Of a DNA stretch of 22,349 bases, positions 6,709 through 14,006 are shown one piece after another. Each line of letters begins with the position of its first letter. Within the stretch, counting starts at the first letter, position 1. The stretch is from Acidobacteriota bacterium. GTDB lineage: Bacteria; Acidobacteriota; Polarisedimenticolia; QHYA01. The notes beneath the pieces were generated by a model, which saw only the letters and a list, made by a program, of their open reading frames with translations, was not told where the DNA came from and did not search any database. The DNA lies in assembly GCA_003223995.1 (NCBI GenBank), contig QHYA01000163.1:1-22349 (forward strand), in the 5' to 3' direction. Position numbers and translations under genes: made by a program.

Positions 6709-7002
6709 ATGGATGAAAGCGGACGGACGGCGTTTCGCGAGCTGATCGAAGCGAGGATCGCGGAGTGGGAGAGGAACATCACGAACCTCGGCCACCGGAT
6801 GGCCAAGGCGAAGGACGATCCGGAGGCGAAGGGGAAAGTCGAGGCGCTCAAAGCGAAGCTTCCGATCCTTGCCGAGAAGGCGAAGGAAACGCCACAGGTC
6901 TCCGACGAAGGCTGGCCGGATTTCAAGTCCGAGGTGGACCTGATGTTCGAGGACATGATCTGGATGCAGAACTACGTGATGCGCCGCCTCGGCGCGTCTT
7001 AG
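6709..7002 (+). CDS. Small helical protein, possibly sll1863-type stress protein family
   Basis: A 97-residue, highly charged, mostly helical protein. Its pattern is EWERNITNLGHRMAKAKDDP, then a Lys/Glu/Ala-rich heptad-like stretch (40-60), then WPDFKSEVDLMFEDM ending in YVMRRLGAS. It resembles the short coiled-coil proteins often annotated as sll1863-family stress response proteins, but I call this only on overall pattern. AGGGGAG lies 8 nt before ATG 6709, and the gene follows aroF by 13 nt, so it probably shares that transcript. It ends convergently with the flotillin gene, 18 nt apart. No catalytic motif or membrane segment is visible. Confidence 0.75.
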   Translation: MDESGRTAFRELIEARIAEWERNITNLGHRMAKAKDDPEAKGKVEALKAKLPILAEKAKETPQVSDEGWPDFKSEVDLMFEDMIWMQNYVMRRLGAS

Positions 7003-7020
7003 GCGTCTTGGGCGGCCAGC

Positions 7021-8502
7021 CTATCCCTTCCCGGCCTCCTTTCTCGTTTCCCCGGGCGGCACGATGGAGGCTTTGAGGGCCGGGATCGCGTCGATAAGCC
7101 GGCGCAGATCCACTCCCGACAGGGCTTCCACGACGGCCGGCAGCTCGGCCATCATGCGGGCGATGTCGCCCGTGAGCTTCGAGGCCCCGACTCCATCTCC
7201 GCCCGTCGAGACGAGGGTGATTCTGTCGGTCTTCGAGAGAGGCTCCGCGACAGCCTTCGCGATCTCGGGAAGGGCGGTGAGAAGCAGTTGGAGGGCCGCC
7301 GCCTGGTTGTACTCCTTCCACGAGCTGGCCTTCTTCAACATCGCCTCGGCCTCGGCGGCGCCTTTCAGGGCGGTGATTTGGGCCTCTGAGGAGCCTGTGG
7401 CCTTGATAACGTCGGCCTGGGCGAGCCCCTTCTGGCGGGTCGCCTCCGCCTCTCCCTTCGCGACCTGCTCGTATTTGGCGCGGAGCGCCGCGGCCTCCGT
7501 CTCGACCCTGTAACGCTCGGCGTCGGCCTGCCGTTTCACCGTCGCTTCCAGCTCTTTTTCCCGCCTCTGGATCTCGCGCTCCTGGACGATGATCTGCTGC
7601 TCCTTCTCGACGATCGAAACCTGCACCTCCTCCTTCTTGAGGGCCTGCGAGGTTCTGTTCTTCTGGATGTCGTACGCCAGGTCGGCCTCGGCCCTCTTGA
7701 GGTTGACGGCGGCATCGTACTCGGCCTTCCTCGACTGGAAGTCGCGCTGGGCTTCGGCAATGCGGGTCTCGGCCTCGAACTTGGCGATCTCCCCCGCCTG
7801 CCGCGCCTGGGCGGAGCGGATGGCCGCGTCGCGGTCCGCCTCCGCCTGCGCGATGGTGGCGTCTCGCTTGACCTCCGCCGTCCGGGGCTTGCCGAGGGCT
7901 TCGAGGTAGCCGTGGCTGTCGTGGATGTCCTTGAGCGTGAAGGAGACGATCTGCAGGCCCATGTTCGCGAGGTCGGCGACCGCCACCTCCTGGACGGACG
8001 AGGCGAACTGGTCCCGGTTGCGGTAGATCTCCTCGATGGTCAAGGTCCCGATGATCGCCCGCAGGTGCCCCTCCACCGTCTGGAGGGCGATCTGCTTGAT
8101 CTCCTCCACGCTCTTGCCGAGGAATTGCTCGGCGGCCGTGCGGATCGAGGCCTCGTCCCCCTTGATCTTCACCTGCGCGACGCCGTCCACGACGATCGGG
8201 GCCCCCGGCTTCGTGTAGACCTCGGGGGTGGTGAAATCGAGAGTCATCACCTCGAGCGAGAGCACGTCCACGCGCTCGAGCAGCGGGAAGACGAAAGCGC
8301 CGCCTCCCTTGCGGATCCGGAAGCCCGTGACTTCCGTTGCTCCGCCGGTCGTGGCGATCCGGTGCTTGCGGCCGGAGATGATCATGACCTGGTTCGGCCC
8401 GACCTTCTTGTAGCGCTTCGCGACTGCCAGGATAAGGATGAAAAAGACGATCGTGACGACCGGGAAAACCATGACCGTCACGAGCGTGCTGAAGTTGAAC
8501 AT
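7021..8502 (-). CDS. floT: Flotillin-like SPFH-domain membrane scaffold protein
   Basis: Flotillins form oligomeric assemblies in lipid microdomains that organise membrane fluidity, signalling and secretion. The 493-residue protein has an N-terminal membrane anchor (residues about 7-28) and the flotillin start KKVGPNQVMIISGRKHR (32-48). The SPFH domain runs to about 205 (VFPLLERVDVLSLEVMTLDF, TVEGHLRAIIGTLTIEEIY). A long Ala/Glu/Arg/Lys coiled coil follows (about 205-385, EAETRIAEAQRDF), and then a less charged oligomerisation tail. Length matches B. subtilis YuaG/FloT. AGGAGG precedes the ATG. It lies 27 nt behind the NfeD-like gene, the same pairing as yuaF-yuaG in Bacillus, so the two are very likely one operon with the carbonic-anhydrase-like gene. 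Confidence 0.94.
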   Translation of the reverse strand: MFNFSTLVTVMVFPVVTIVFFILILAVAKRYKKVGPNQVMIISGRKHRIATTGGATEVTGFRIRKGGGAFVFPLLERVDVLSLEVMTLDFTTPEVYTKPGAPIVVDGVAQVKIKGDEASIRTAAEQFLGKSVEEIKQIALQTVEGHLRAIIGTLTIEEIYRNRDQFASSVQEVAVADLANMGLQIVSFTLKDIHDSHGYLEALGKPRTAEVKRDATIAQAEADRDAAIRSAQARQAGEIAKFEAETRIAEAQRDFQSRKAEYDAAVNLKRAEADLAYDIQKNRTSQALKKEEVQVSIVEKEQQIIVQEREIQRREKELEATVKRQADAERYRVETEAAALRAKYEQVAKGEAEATRQKGLAQADVIKATGSSEAQITALKGAAEAEAMLKKASSWKEYNQAAALQLLLTALPEIAKAVAEPLSKTDRITLVSTGGDGVGASKLTGDIARMMAELPAVVEALSGVDLRRLIDAIPALKASIVPPGETRKEAGKG

Positions 8503-8529
8503 GGCGAACCTCCTGTTTCCTTGCCGGGA

Positions 8530-9072
8530 CTAGTCCTTCGGCCGGACGTACACGGTCGCGCCCACGACCTTGTCGATGACGACGACGCCTCCTCGCGGCA
8601 CGGCCGCCCCGTCGATCGAGCGGGCCGCGGCCTTCTCGCGCTGGCCGCGGATGGTGTAGCTCACCTCGCCCATTCCCCCTTCCGGCAGTGAGGAGATGAC
8701 CTCGGCCTCGCGCCCGATGAGCTCGTCCGAGCTGAACTCACTTCCCGCCTGGGTCTGCGTGAAGATCAGCTCCAGCACGAAGTAGGCGGCGGCGGCGAGG
8801 GCGAGCCCGGAGACGGTGGCTGCCGCGGCGCCGCGCAGCACGGGCCAGTTCAGAACGTAATGGCAGACAGTCCCGGCCCCGCCAAAGCCGGTGAGGAAGG
8901 TTGCCACCGTGGTCCCGGAGACCGGGTGAGGATGGCCCGCGTCGAGATGGCCGGAGGCGTCCACATGGACGTCTCCTCCGCCCAGATCCGCGAGCCAGCC
9001 CATGGCGCCGGCGATGGCGGCATAGACGACCCCCATCAGGAGAAGACCGACGTAGAAGATGCCAACGCTCAT
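8530..9072 (-). CDS. NfeD/YuaF-like membrane protein with C-terminal OB-fold
   Basis: NfeD-like proteins partner flotillins in the membrane. The 180-residue product has a hydrophobic segment at 3-27, a His/Asp-rich loop (GDVHVDASGHLDAGHPHP, 33-50), further hydrophobic stretches at about 52-75 and 79-104, and a C-terminal soluble domain at about 112-178. That domain contains LIGREAEVISSLPEGGMGEV and GGVVVIDKVVGATVYVRP, the beta-rich OB-fold pattern of NfeD C-termini. There is no N-terminal ClpP-like protease domain, so it is the short YuaF type. GGAG lies about 10 nt before the ATG. Position directly upstream of the flotillin supports the call. The His-rich loop could bind metal, but that is speculation. 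Confidence 0.85.
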   Translation of the reverse strand: MSVGIFYVGLLLMGVVYAAIAGAMGWLADLGGGDVHVDASGHLDAGHPHPVSGTTVATFLTGFGGAGTVCHYVLNWPVLRGAAAATVSGLALAAAAYFVLELIFTQTQAGSEFSSDELIGREAEVISSLPEGGMGEVSYTIRGQREKAAARSIDGAAVPRGGVVVIDKVVGATVYVRPKD

Positions 9073-9127
9073 GACCGCTTCTCCGATTGCGGCTGGTGGA
9101 GGGGTCGAACCGGCGAGAGCAGTCTCA

Positions 9128-10033
9128 TCATCCCGCCGGATGCCGACCGCGCCGGCCGAGCGCTTCCCGCTTCAGCCGCTCGAAGGCGGCCGCCACGTCC
9201 CTGGAATCGCGCGCCGCGGATTCGAGGAAGCGCTCGAGAAGGCGGAACCTCGCGAACGGGTTGTGCTCGCGCTCCAGTTCCTGCCGGAGCTGCCTGATCT
9301 CCTCGCTCCACCTCCCCGTCGACTCGAGCGTTCCTATGAGTTTCTGCAACGATTCCACGAGCGATGCGATTCCCTCGGGGGACATGCTCGTTCGAGTGGT
9401 CGAGGCCTGAGCGCCAGGCCCGCCAGGCGGGGCTGGAGAGGTGTGGGCGTCGGGCTCGCTCGTCGCAGCTTCCGCCGGGGGTGGGCTTACGCTTGAAAGC
9501 GGCTCGCCCGGTCTCACGACCAACTCGACAGCGCCGGTCGTGTCGTCCAGCAGCAGACCCGCGACCGAGAGGTCGCGGGGAAGCAGCGGGGAGCCGGAGA
9601 TCGCCGCGAGCGACTCCTGAACCCCTTGGCGGGGATTTGGAATGGCTCCCGCCCAGCTCCTCAGGTCGCCATCTCCGAAAGCCTGCCGGGGGACCCCGCG
9701 CCTCCGAAACGCCTCGATGAAAGCAGCGGTGTCGAACGCCGCCATGCGGCAGCTCGAATGGCCGAGGACGATCACCTCGGTCACCCCGAAGAGATAGACC
9801 GCGAGAACCAGGTAGCGGAGCGGCTCACCCTGGCGGCCAAGCAGGGCCCCTGGCGTTCGCAAGAGGAGACCTTCACTCTCCCCCAGCCCCAGGGCCGGAC
9901 GCAGCATCCCATCGAGGCGCGGGTCGTAACAGGCGATCACCGCGAGGCTCTCGCTTTGAGGAGGCGGCAGCGGCCGTGGGGGTCGGGCCTGGCTGTAGTT
10001 GCGGTTGCGCCGGAGGATCTCCTCGAGATGCAT
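9128..10033 (-). CDS. Beta-class carbonic anhydrase-like protein with C-terminal helical extension
   Basis: The first about 175 residues match beta-carbonic anhydrases, which interconvert CO2 and bicarbonate. AVIACYDPRLD holds Cys35 and the Asp37-Arg39 dyad. VIVLGHSSCRM holds His92 and Cys95, completing the Cys-His-Cys zinc site. The sequence around the second ligand resembles the HTDCGM type but has Arg where Gly is usual. Residues about 181-215 are a Pro/Ala/Ser/Thr-rich linker. Residues about 216-301 form a charged helical domain (SLVESLQKLIGTLES, EEIRQLRQELEREHNPFARF) that I do not recognise. At 301 residues it is longer than a standard beta-CA. It is first in a probable operon with the NfeD-like and flotillin genes. 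Carbonic anhydrase activity is plausible because all ligands are present. Confidence 0.87.
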   Translation of the reverse strand: MHLEEILRRNRNYSQARPPRPLPPPQSESLAVIACYDPRLDGMLRPALGLGESEGLLLRTPGALLGRQGEPLRYLVLAVYLFGVTEVIVLGHSSCRMAAFDTAAFIEAFRRRGVPRQAFGDGDLRSWAGAIPNPRQGVQESLAAISGSPLLPRDLSVAGLLLDDTTGAVELVVRPGEPLSSVSPPPAEAATSEPDAHTSPAPPGGPGAQASTTRTSMSPEGIASLVESLQKLIGTLESTGRWSEEIRQLRQELEREHNPFARFRLLERFLESAARDSRDVAAAFERLKREALGRRGRHPAG

Positions 10034-10066
10034 TGCCCCCTATTGCCCCCCGAGAGGCCGTCCGCT

Positions 10067-10072
10067 TGTCAA
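10067..10072 (-). promoter_or_regulatory. Possible -35 box for the carbonic anhydrase-NfeD-flotillin operon
   Basis: A consensus TTGACA occurs on the minus strand 33 nt before the ATG at 10033. No good -10 hexamer is found at 16-18 nt spacing; a CAATAG-like element lies at about 20 nt. The assignment is tentative. Confidence 0.3.
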
Positions 10073-10139
10073 CGACGTTGAGAACCGGATGCCCCGAGGG
10101 CTCGAATGATAGCGCCAGAACCGGCGAAGGGGATGGCGC

Positions 10140-10397
10140 CTAGCGGGTGAACCCCAGCCTGGCAGCGACTTGCCTCTGACGCCGATCGAGTGTCAAGAAG
10201 GTCAGGCCGCTCCTCTCGGGGTCAAGGAAAAGCGCATTCGCAAGGTGCCACAGGTCGGCTCCCTTCACGTATCCGGCTGCAATGATCCGGTCGAATTCTT
10301 CGGTGAGTGGCCTGTTGGGATAGACCCAGGTCAGCCAGGAGAGCAGGGGTGCGGCTGCTTGTTCCTGCACTCCCTCCCGCGCGAAGACCGAGCGCAA
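10140..10397 (-). pseudogene. 5'-truncated PIN-domain (VapC-like) toxin remnant
   Basis: The 85-codon frame encodes the C-terminal half of a PIN domain: VKGADLWHLANAL with the third active-site Asp, and LTFLTLDRRQRQVAARLGF with the fourth, ending at residue 85. The nominal start is a TTG. The same frame continues upstream for at least a dozen codons (AAVSSELRSVF) with the helix that normally carries the second acidic residue, then runs into the end of the amidohydrolase gene in another frame. No ATG/GTG/TTG opens it further upstream. The roughly 35-residue N-terminus with the first catalytic Asp (the LDSS-type motif) is absent, and no antitoxin gene precedes it. I read it as a dead remnant of a second toxin-antitoxin locus, probably inactive. 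Confidence 0.7.
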
Positions 10398-10437
10398 CTC
10401 GGATGAGACAGCAGCGCGCGGGGATCTCGGGCTTCGC

Positions 10438-12093
10438 TCAACCGGCCCTCAGCACCTTGCCTGCCGGCTCCCCGATGTAGCGGCTCCCTGTCACGACGGG
10501 AATGCCGTTGATGAGAACTTCGCTGATCCCTCGTGCTGGCAGTCGCGGCTCGGAGAGGGTCGCATTGTCTTCGATCGCTTCCGGGTCGAAGACCACGATG
10601 TCGGCCTGCGCGCCGGCGGCGATGCGACCGCGGTCGGAAAGTCCGAGCAGCTCGGCCGGGTAGCCGGTCATCTTCCGGATCGCATCCTCGAGCTTCAAGA
10701 CTTTCTTTTCCCGGACGAGACGGGCCAGCACCCTCGGAAAAGCGCCGTAGGCGGCCGGATGGGGCAGGCCGCGCCCCGTGTCGATGGCGTCGGTGCAGAA
10801 AGCCCCGGCCGGATCTGCCGCGAGGAGCAATAGACCATCCTCTTCTTGCTCGGTTCCGGAGATCTGGAAGACCCACTGGCCGACCTCTCCGTCCTCCTCG
10901 ATCATCAGGTCGCAGATGGCGTCGAACGGGGACGCTTCACGGACCTTCCCCAGCTCGGCCAGCGTCATCCCCTCGCAGCGCCTGTTGGCAGCGCTCGCCA
11001 CCCGCGAGACGGCGATTCCTTCCCATCCGACGGCGGAGACCAGGTTGTGAGGCCAGCCCCCCGGGCTCCAGGGAGGCCAGGCCGGCCGGAGCTCCTCGAT
11101 GTCGAGCCTGATCCTCTCGCGCTCTCGGTGAGCCCTCAGCCGCGCCAGCAGCGCCCCGACGCCTCCCTCGAGGGCCCAGGGCGGGTAGATCGCCAGCATC
11201 ATGGTCGCCGCGACGGTGTAGGGGAACATGTCGAAGCTCACCCCGATCCCTTCGTGGCGCGCCGCCTCTTCCCTCTGGAGGACCGTCTCGATCTTCCGCC
11301 AGTGGGCCCTCCCAACGGCCTCGCTGTGGGAGTGGTGCACCTGACAGCCCGCCTCGCGCCCGATGCGCAGCAGTTCTTCCACCGATTCGAACAGCAGTTC
11401 CGAACTGCCTCGCACGTGGCTCGTCATCAGACGGCCGGAGCAGGCGACGGGGCGGCCCAGGGCGATCAGCTCCTCCGTGTCGGAGAACATCCCGGGCGGG
11501 TAGATGAGCCCGGTGGAGAGGCCAAAGGCCCCCTCCTCCAGCCCGCGCTCGACGGTCGCGACCATCTGCCGGGCTTCCGCCGCGTGCGGCGCTCCCGCGC
11601 GCAGCCCCATCGCGGCGAGGCGGACGGCGCCGTGGGGCAACAAGGCTCCGACGTTCAGCGGCGGTCCCGCCTCTTCTACGGCATCGAGGTACGCTCCGAG
11701 CGAAGTCCAGCTTCTGGCTCCTCCCGCCGGGGTCATCCAGGCCAGGATGCCCGTGATCAGAGGCGCGGAGAGCTCCGAGGCCGGAGCGGGGCCCAGACCG
11801 CAGTTGCCGACGATCTCGGTGGTGATCCCCTGAAGGATCCGGCCCGCGAGCAGCCTCTCCGCGCCGCGGTCCGGGAGCGGGAAAAGCAGGTCCGCGTGAG
11901 AGTGGAGATCGATGAAGCCGGGGGCGACGATCTGCCCACCCGCCTCTAGAACCCTCGCGCCCGCCGGGGCGAGCAGGCCCGGACCGACTTGCTCGATCGC
12001 CCCGCCGCGCACCAGCACGTCCGCCGGAAAGAGGGTCCGTCCCGTGCCGTCACAGATCTGTCCCCCGCGGATGAGGATTTCTCCGGATGCCAT
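10438..12093 (-). CDS. N-acyl-D-amino-acid deacylase family amidohydrolase
   Basis: D-aminoacylase-type amidohydrolases remove acyl groups from N-acyl-D-amino acids (some act on N-acyl-D-glutamate or related substrates). The 551-residue protein has the full fold. The N-terminal beta-sandwich is ILIRGGQICDGTGR. The metal motif is PGFIDLHSHADL (His64, His66), with Cys98 in VGNCGLG, the bridging Cys typical of this subfamily. SHVRG supplies His226, VHHSH supplies His254 or a neighbour, and CTDAI supplies catalytic Asp435. The closing sandwich is GRIAAGAQADIVVFDP (489-504). Length and order fit the family. There is no signal peptide, so it is probably cytoplasmic. No Shine-Dalgarno precedes the ATG, but a -10 box lies 6 nt before it. 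It may salvage peptidoglycan-derived or dietary D-amino acids; substrate is not readable. Confidence 0.93.
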   Translation of the reverse strand: MASGEILIRGGQICDGTGRTLFPADVLVRGGAIEQVGPGLLAPAGARVLEAGGQIVAPGFIDLHSHADLLFPLPDRGAERLLAGRILQGITTEIVGNCGLGPAPASELSAPLITGILAWMTPAGGARSWTSLGAYLDAVEEAGPPLNVGALLPHGAVRLAAMGLRAGAPHAAEARQMVATVERGLEEGAFGLSTGLIYPPGMFSDTEELIALGRPVACSGRLMTSHVRGSSELLFESVEELLRIGREAGCQVHHSHSEAVGRAHWRKIETVLQREEAARHEGIGVSFDMFPYTVAATMMLAIYPPWALEGGVGALLARLRAHRERERIRLDIEELRPAWPPWSPGGWPHNLVSAVGWEGIAVSRVASAANRRCEGMTLAELGKVREASPFDAICDLMIEEDGEVGQWVFQISGTEQEEDGLLLLAADPAGAFCTDAIDTGRGLPHPAAYGAFPRVLARLVREKKVLKLEDAIRKMTGYPAELLGLSDRGRIAAGAQADIVVFDPEAIEDNATLSEPRLPARGISEVLINGIPVVTGSRYIGEPAGKVLRAG

Positions 12094-12099
12094 GAAGCC

Positions 12100-12126
12100 A
12101 TGCTAGCAGTTAGAGAGCCCACGCAA
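12100..12126 (-). promoter_or_regulatory. Promoter immediately upstream of the amidohydrolase ATG (leaderless arrangement)
   Basis: On the minus strand TTGCGT (12126-12121), a short 15-nt spacer and TAGCAT (12105-12100) are followed by only 6 nt before the ATG at 12093. The predicted transcript start is the A of the ATG, and no ribosome binding site is present. The same TAGCATGGC string occurs in the selD promoter. Confidence 0.45.
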
Positions 12127-12152
12127 GGAACGTAGAGCACTATGAGAGGCTC

Positions 12153-12169
12153 GTCCGGCCTGCCCGGAC
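12153..12169 (-). terminator. Hairpin downstream of the secreted repeat protein gene
   Basis: GTCCGG (12153-12158) and CCGGAC (12164-12169) form a perfect 6-bp stem with a 5-nt loop, 78 nt after the stop of the minus-strand gene ending at 12247. No T-run follows, so it is only a weak terminator candidate. Confidence 0.3.
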
Positions 12170-12246
12170 AGGGCGAATCCGCGGTCCGGGCTGCAAGCTG
12201 CTCACCACGGATGACAGGAGGGATGCTGGACCGCCCGGAACGGCCT

Positions 12247-13851
12247 TCAGTTGCAGGGTGTGGCGGGCTGTCGCTCCGATCCATCCGTGCCGTGCCCGAG
12301 CGTGCCGCGTCCCGTCTGGTTCCGCCCGGCGACGAGATAGATGAAGGCGGCGCCGGGACCGGGAAGGGCCGCGTCGGAGGCGGTGTTCTGTACGAGATTG
12401 GTGAGCAAGCAGTCCGGTCCGCGGCCAGAGCGAAGGTCCGCGAGGTCGCCTCGGTACAGATCGAAGCTCGTGGAGGAGCTGGGGGCGCCTGACTCCCAGA
12501 TCAGCGTCTGTTTGTCCTGGAAGCGCAGAGGCTCGGCCGAGGCAGCGGGTGGCGAGACCTCGCTGGGCGGGTAGGTCGGACCGCCCTGGCAGAAGGTCTG
12601 GTTCATCGGGGAGAACGCGTCGTCGATGGGTTTATCCGAGTCGGTCACCTCGAGGGTCGTCGGGTCGATCACGGACCGCTCCACGGCCGTCCAACCCCCC
12701 GTGGAGGCCATCTTCGCCGCTTGCGTCGTCGGATGGCCGCAGCCCGACGCCCCGCCCGTCGCGTCGAGGCGCGCGACCATCATCCGCGGAAAGCTCTCCC
12801 GGTGGCCGCCCACGACCCAGCCTCCATCGCTCGTGGGTGCCACCGAATGGACCTCTCCGCCGACATCGTCCAGATGGCGCTGCCAGACGATGTTGCCGGC
12901 GGGGTCCAGACGCGCCAGCCAGCTATAGAGGTCGGTGTAGCCGGGACCGTTGATCTCCCCACCCGCGAGAAAACCTCCGTCGCTCAGCGGAGCCACGGCG
13001 TAGAATCGGTACGTCACGCCCGACTGTCCGTAGGAGGCTCGCCACAGGATCTCACCCGCCGCGTCGAGCTTGATTAGCTCGGCCACATCATTTGCCCCGA
13101 CAGTCCGCCTCCCCACCATCACGAGATTCCCGTCCGACGTGGGTGCCATCGCCCGGATTTCTTCCAGACCGTAGCTCCGCGACCAGACGAGGCCGCCGCT
13201 CGGGTTCAGCTTCAGGACGGATCCGGAGTCTCCAGCGACCAGGAGGTCCCCCGTGGGGAGCTCCACGCCGGAGTACAGGATGCCGTCCCCGCTGGAGGAG
13301 CCGAACACCTTCGCCCACTTCAGATCGAGACCTTCGCCGACCGCGACCACGAGCGGCTTTCGGCCGGGACCACCCCAGGACAGTGTCTCGCCCACCAGGA
13401 CGTAGCCGCCTTCCCTTGTCGGCACGAGACCCCGGGCGCGGTCGTCTCCCTCAGCGCCGCCGAACGTTCTCTGGCGCAGCACCGTCCTGGCATCGGGTGA
13501 AACGATCACCAGGGCCATGTCGTCGTTGCCGTGCGAATTGACGTGGATATCTCCGGCCGCCACGATGCGGCCGTCGGGAAGCTCCAGGAGGTCGTACCCC
13601 GCCTCGCCGGTGGGGGAGCCCATGAGCTGGCGTTGCCACAGCAGGCTTCCGTCGCTGTTCCGCTTGATCAGCGCAAGGGCGCGACCCGTGTCCGCCACCG
13701 CCAGGAAGCGGCCGTCGCGCGTCTGGACGGCACGGCCCACCTCATCCGCGATGTAATCGTCCGTCGTGGTCACCCAGGTCTGCGCATGAACCTCTGGCGA
13801 GAGAGCCTGAGCCAGTACGAGAAGCAGGTAGGGTTCGAGGCGGATCTTCAT
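12247..13851 (-). CDS. Secreted beta-propeller-like repeat protein with Cys-containing C-terminal module
   Basis: A 534-residue exported protein of unknown role. ATG 13851 gives a classic signal peptide (KIRLEPYLLLVLAQALSPEV, then HAQ|TW); the longer TTG start at 13896 would bury it. Residues about 25-370 contain repeated units of the form 'APTSDGGWVVGG', 'GDLLVAG', 'LDAAGEILWRASYG', about eight in all. This is the pattern of PQQ/WD-like propeller proteins that recur in secreted Acidobacteria-type proteins. After a Pro-rich hinge (about 430-450), a fibronectin/Ig-like region leads to FIYLVAGRNQTGRGTLGHGT and a terminal Cys. That end resembles the YLVxGRNxCGxGTLG ending I associate with such secreted proteins. 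It lies downstream of the response regulator in the same orientation, separated by 155 nt containing TGTCAA repeats. Ligand or cargo is unknown. Confidence 0.82.
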   Translation of the reverse strand: MKIRLEPYLLLVLAQALSPEVHAQTWVTTTDDYIADEVGRAVQTRDGRFLAVADTGRALALIKRNSDGSLLWQRQLMGSPTGEAGYDLLELPDGRIVAAGDIHVNSHGNDDMALVIVSPDARTVLRQRTFGGAEGDDRARGLVPTREGGYVLVGETLSWGGPGRKPLVVAVGEGLDLKWAKVFGSSSGDGILYSGVELPTGDLLVAGDSGSVLKLNPSGGLVWSRSYGLEEIRAMAPTSDGNLVMVGRRTVGANDVAELIKLDAAGEILWRASYGQSGVTYRFYAVAPLSDGGFLAGGEINGPGYTDLYSWLARLDPAGNIVWQRHLDDVGGEVHSVAPTSDGGWVVGGHRESFPRMMVARLDATGGASGCGHPTTQAAKMASTGGWTAVERSVIDPTTLEVTDSDKPIDDAFSPMNQTFCQGGPTYPPSEVSPPAASAEPLRFQDKQTLIWESGAPSSSTSFDLYRGDLADLRSGRGPDCLLTNLVQNTASDAALPGPGAAFIYLVAGRNQTGRGTLGHGTDGSERQPATPCN

Positions 13852-13969
13852 GAGGCCGACCCCACTCTCTTGGCGCCGAACGTCCGCGCTCCGCAACCTC
13901 GATGCTGCGGATCCAAGTTGTCAGTTTACGGCGAGATCCTCGAGATCGGGCGTCAGGCAATGAAAAGGA

Positions 13970-13986
13970 TTGTCAAGGAATGTCAA
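13970..13986 (-). promoter_or_regulatory. Direct repeat TGTCAA-N4-TGTCAA upstream of the secreted repeat protein gene
   Basis: On the plus strand TTGTCAA (13970-13976) and ATGTCAA (13980-13986) are two copies spaced exactly 10 bp. A third TTGTCA lies at 13918-13923. On the gene's strand each copy reads TTGACA, so they may be -35 boxes. Direct repeats with a helical-turn period are also how OmpR/PhoB-type regulators bind, and such a regulator gene ends 21 bp away. Both readings are inference. Confidence 0.4.
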
Positions 13987-14006
13987 ATCCCTGGCGGGCG
14001 AAGGGA

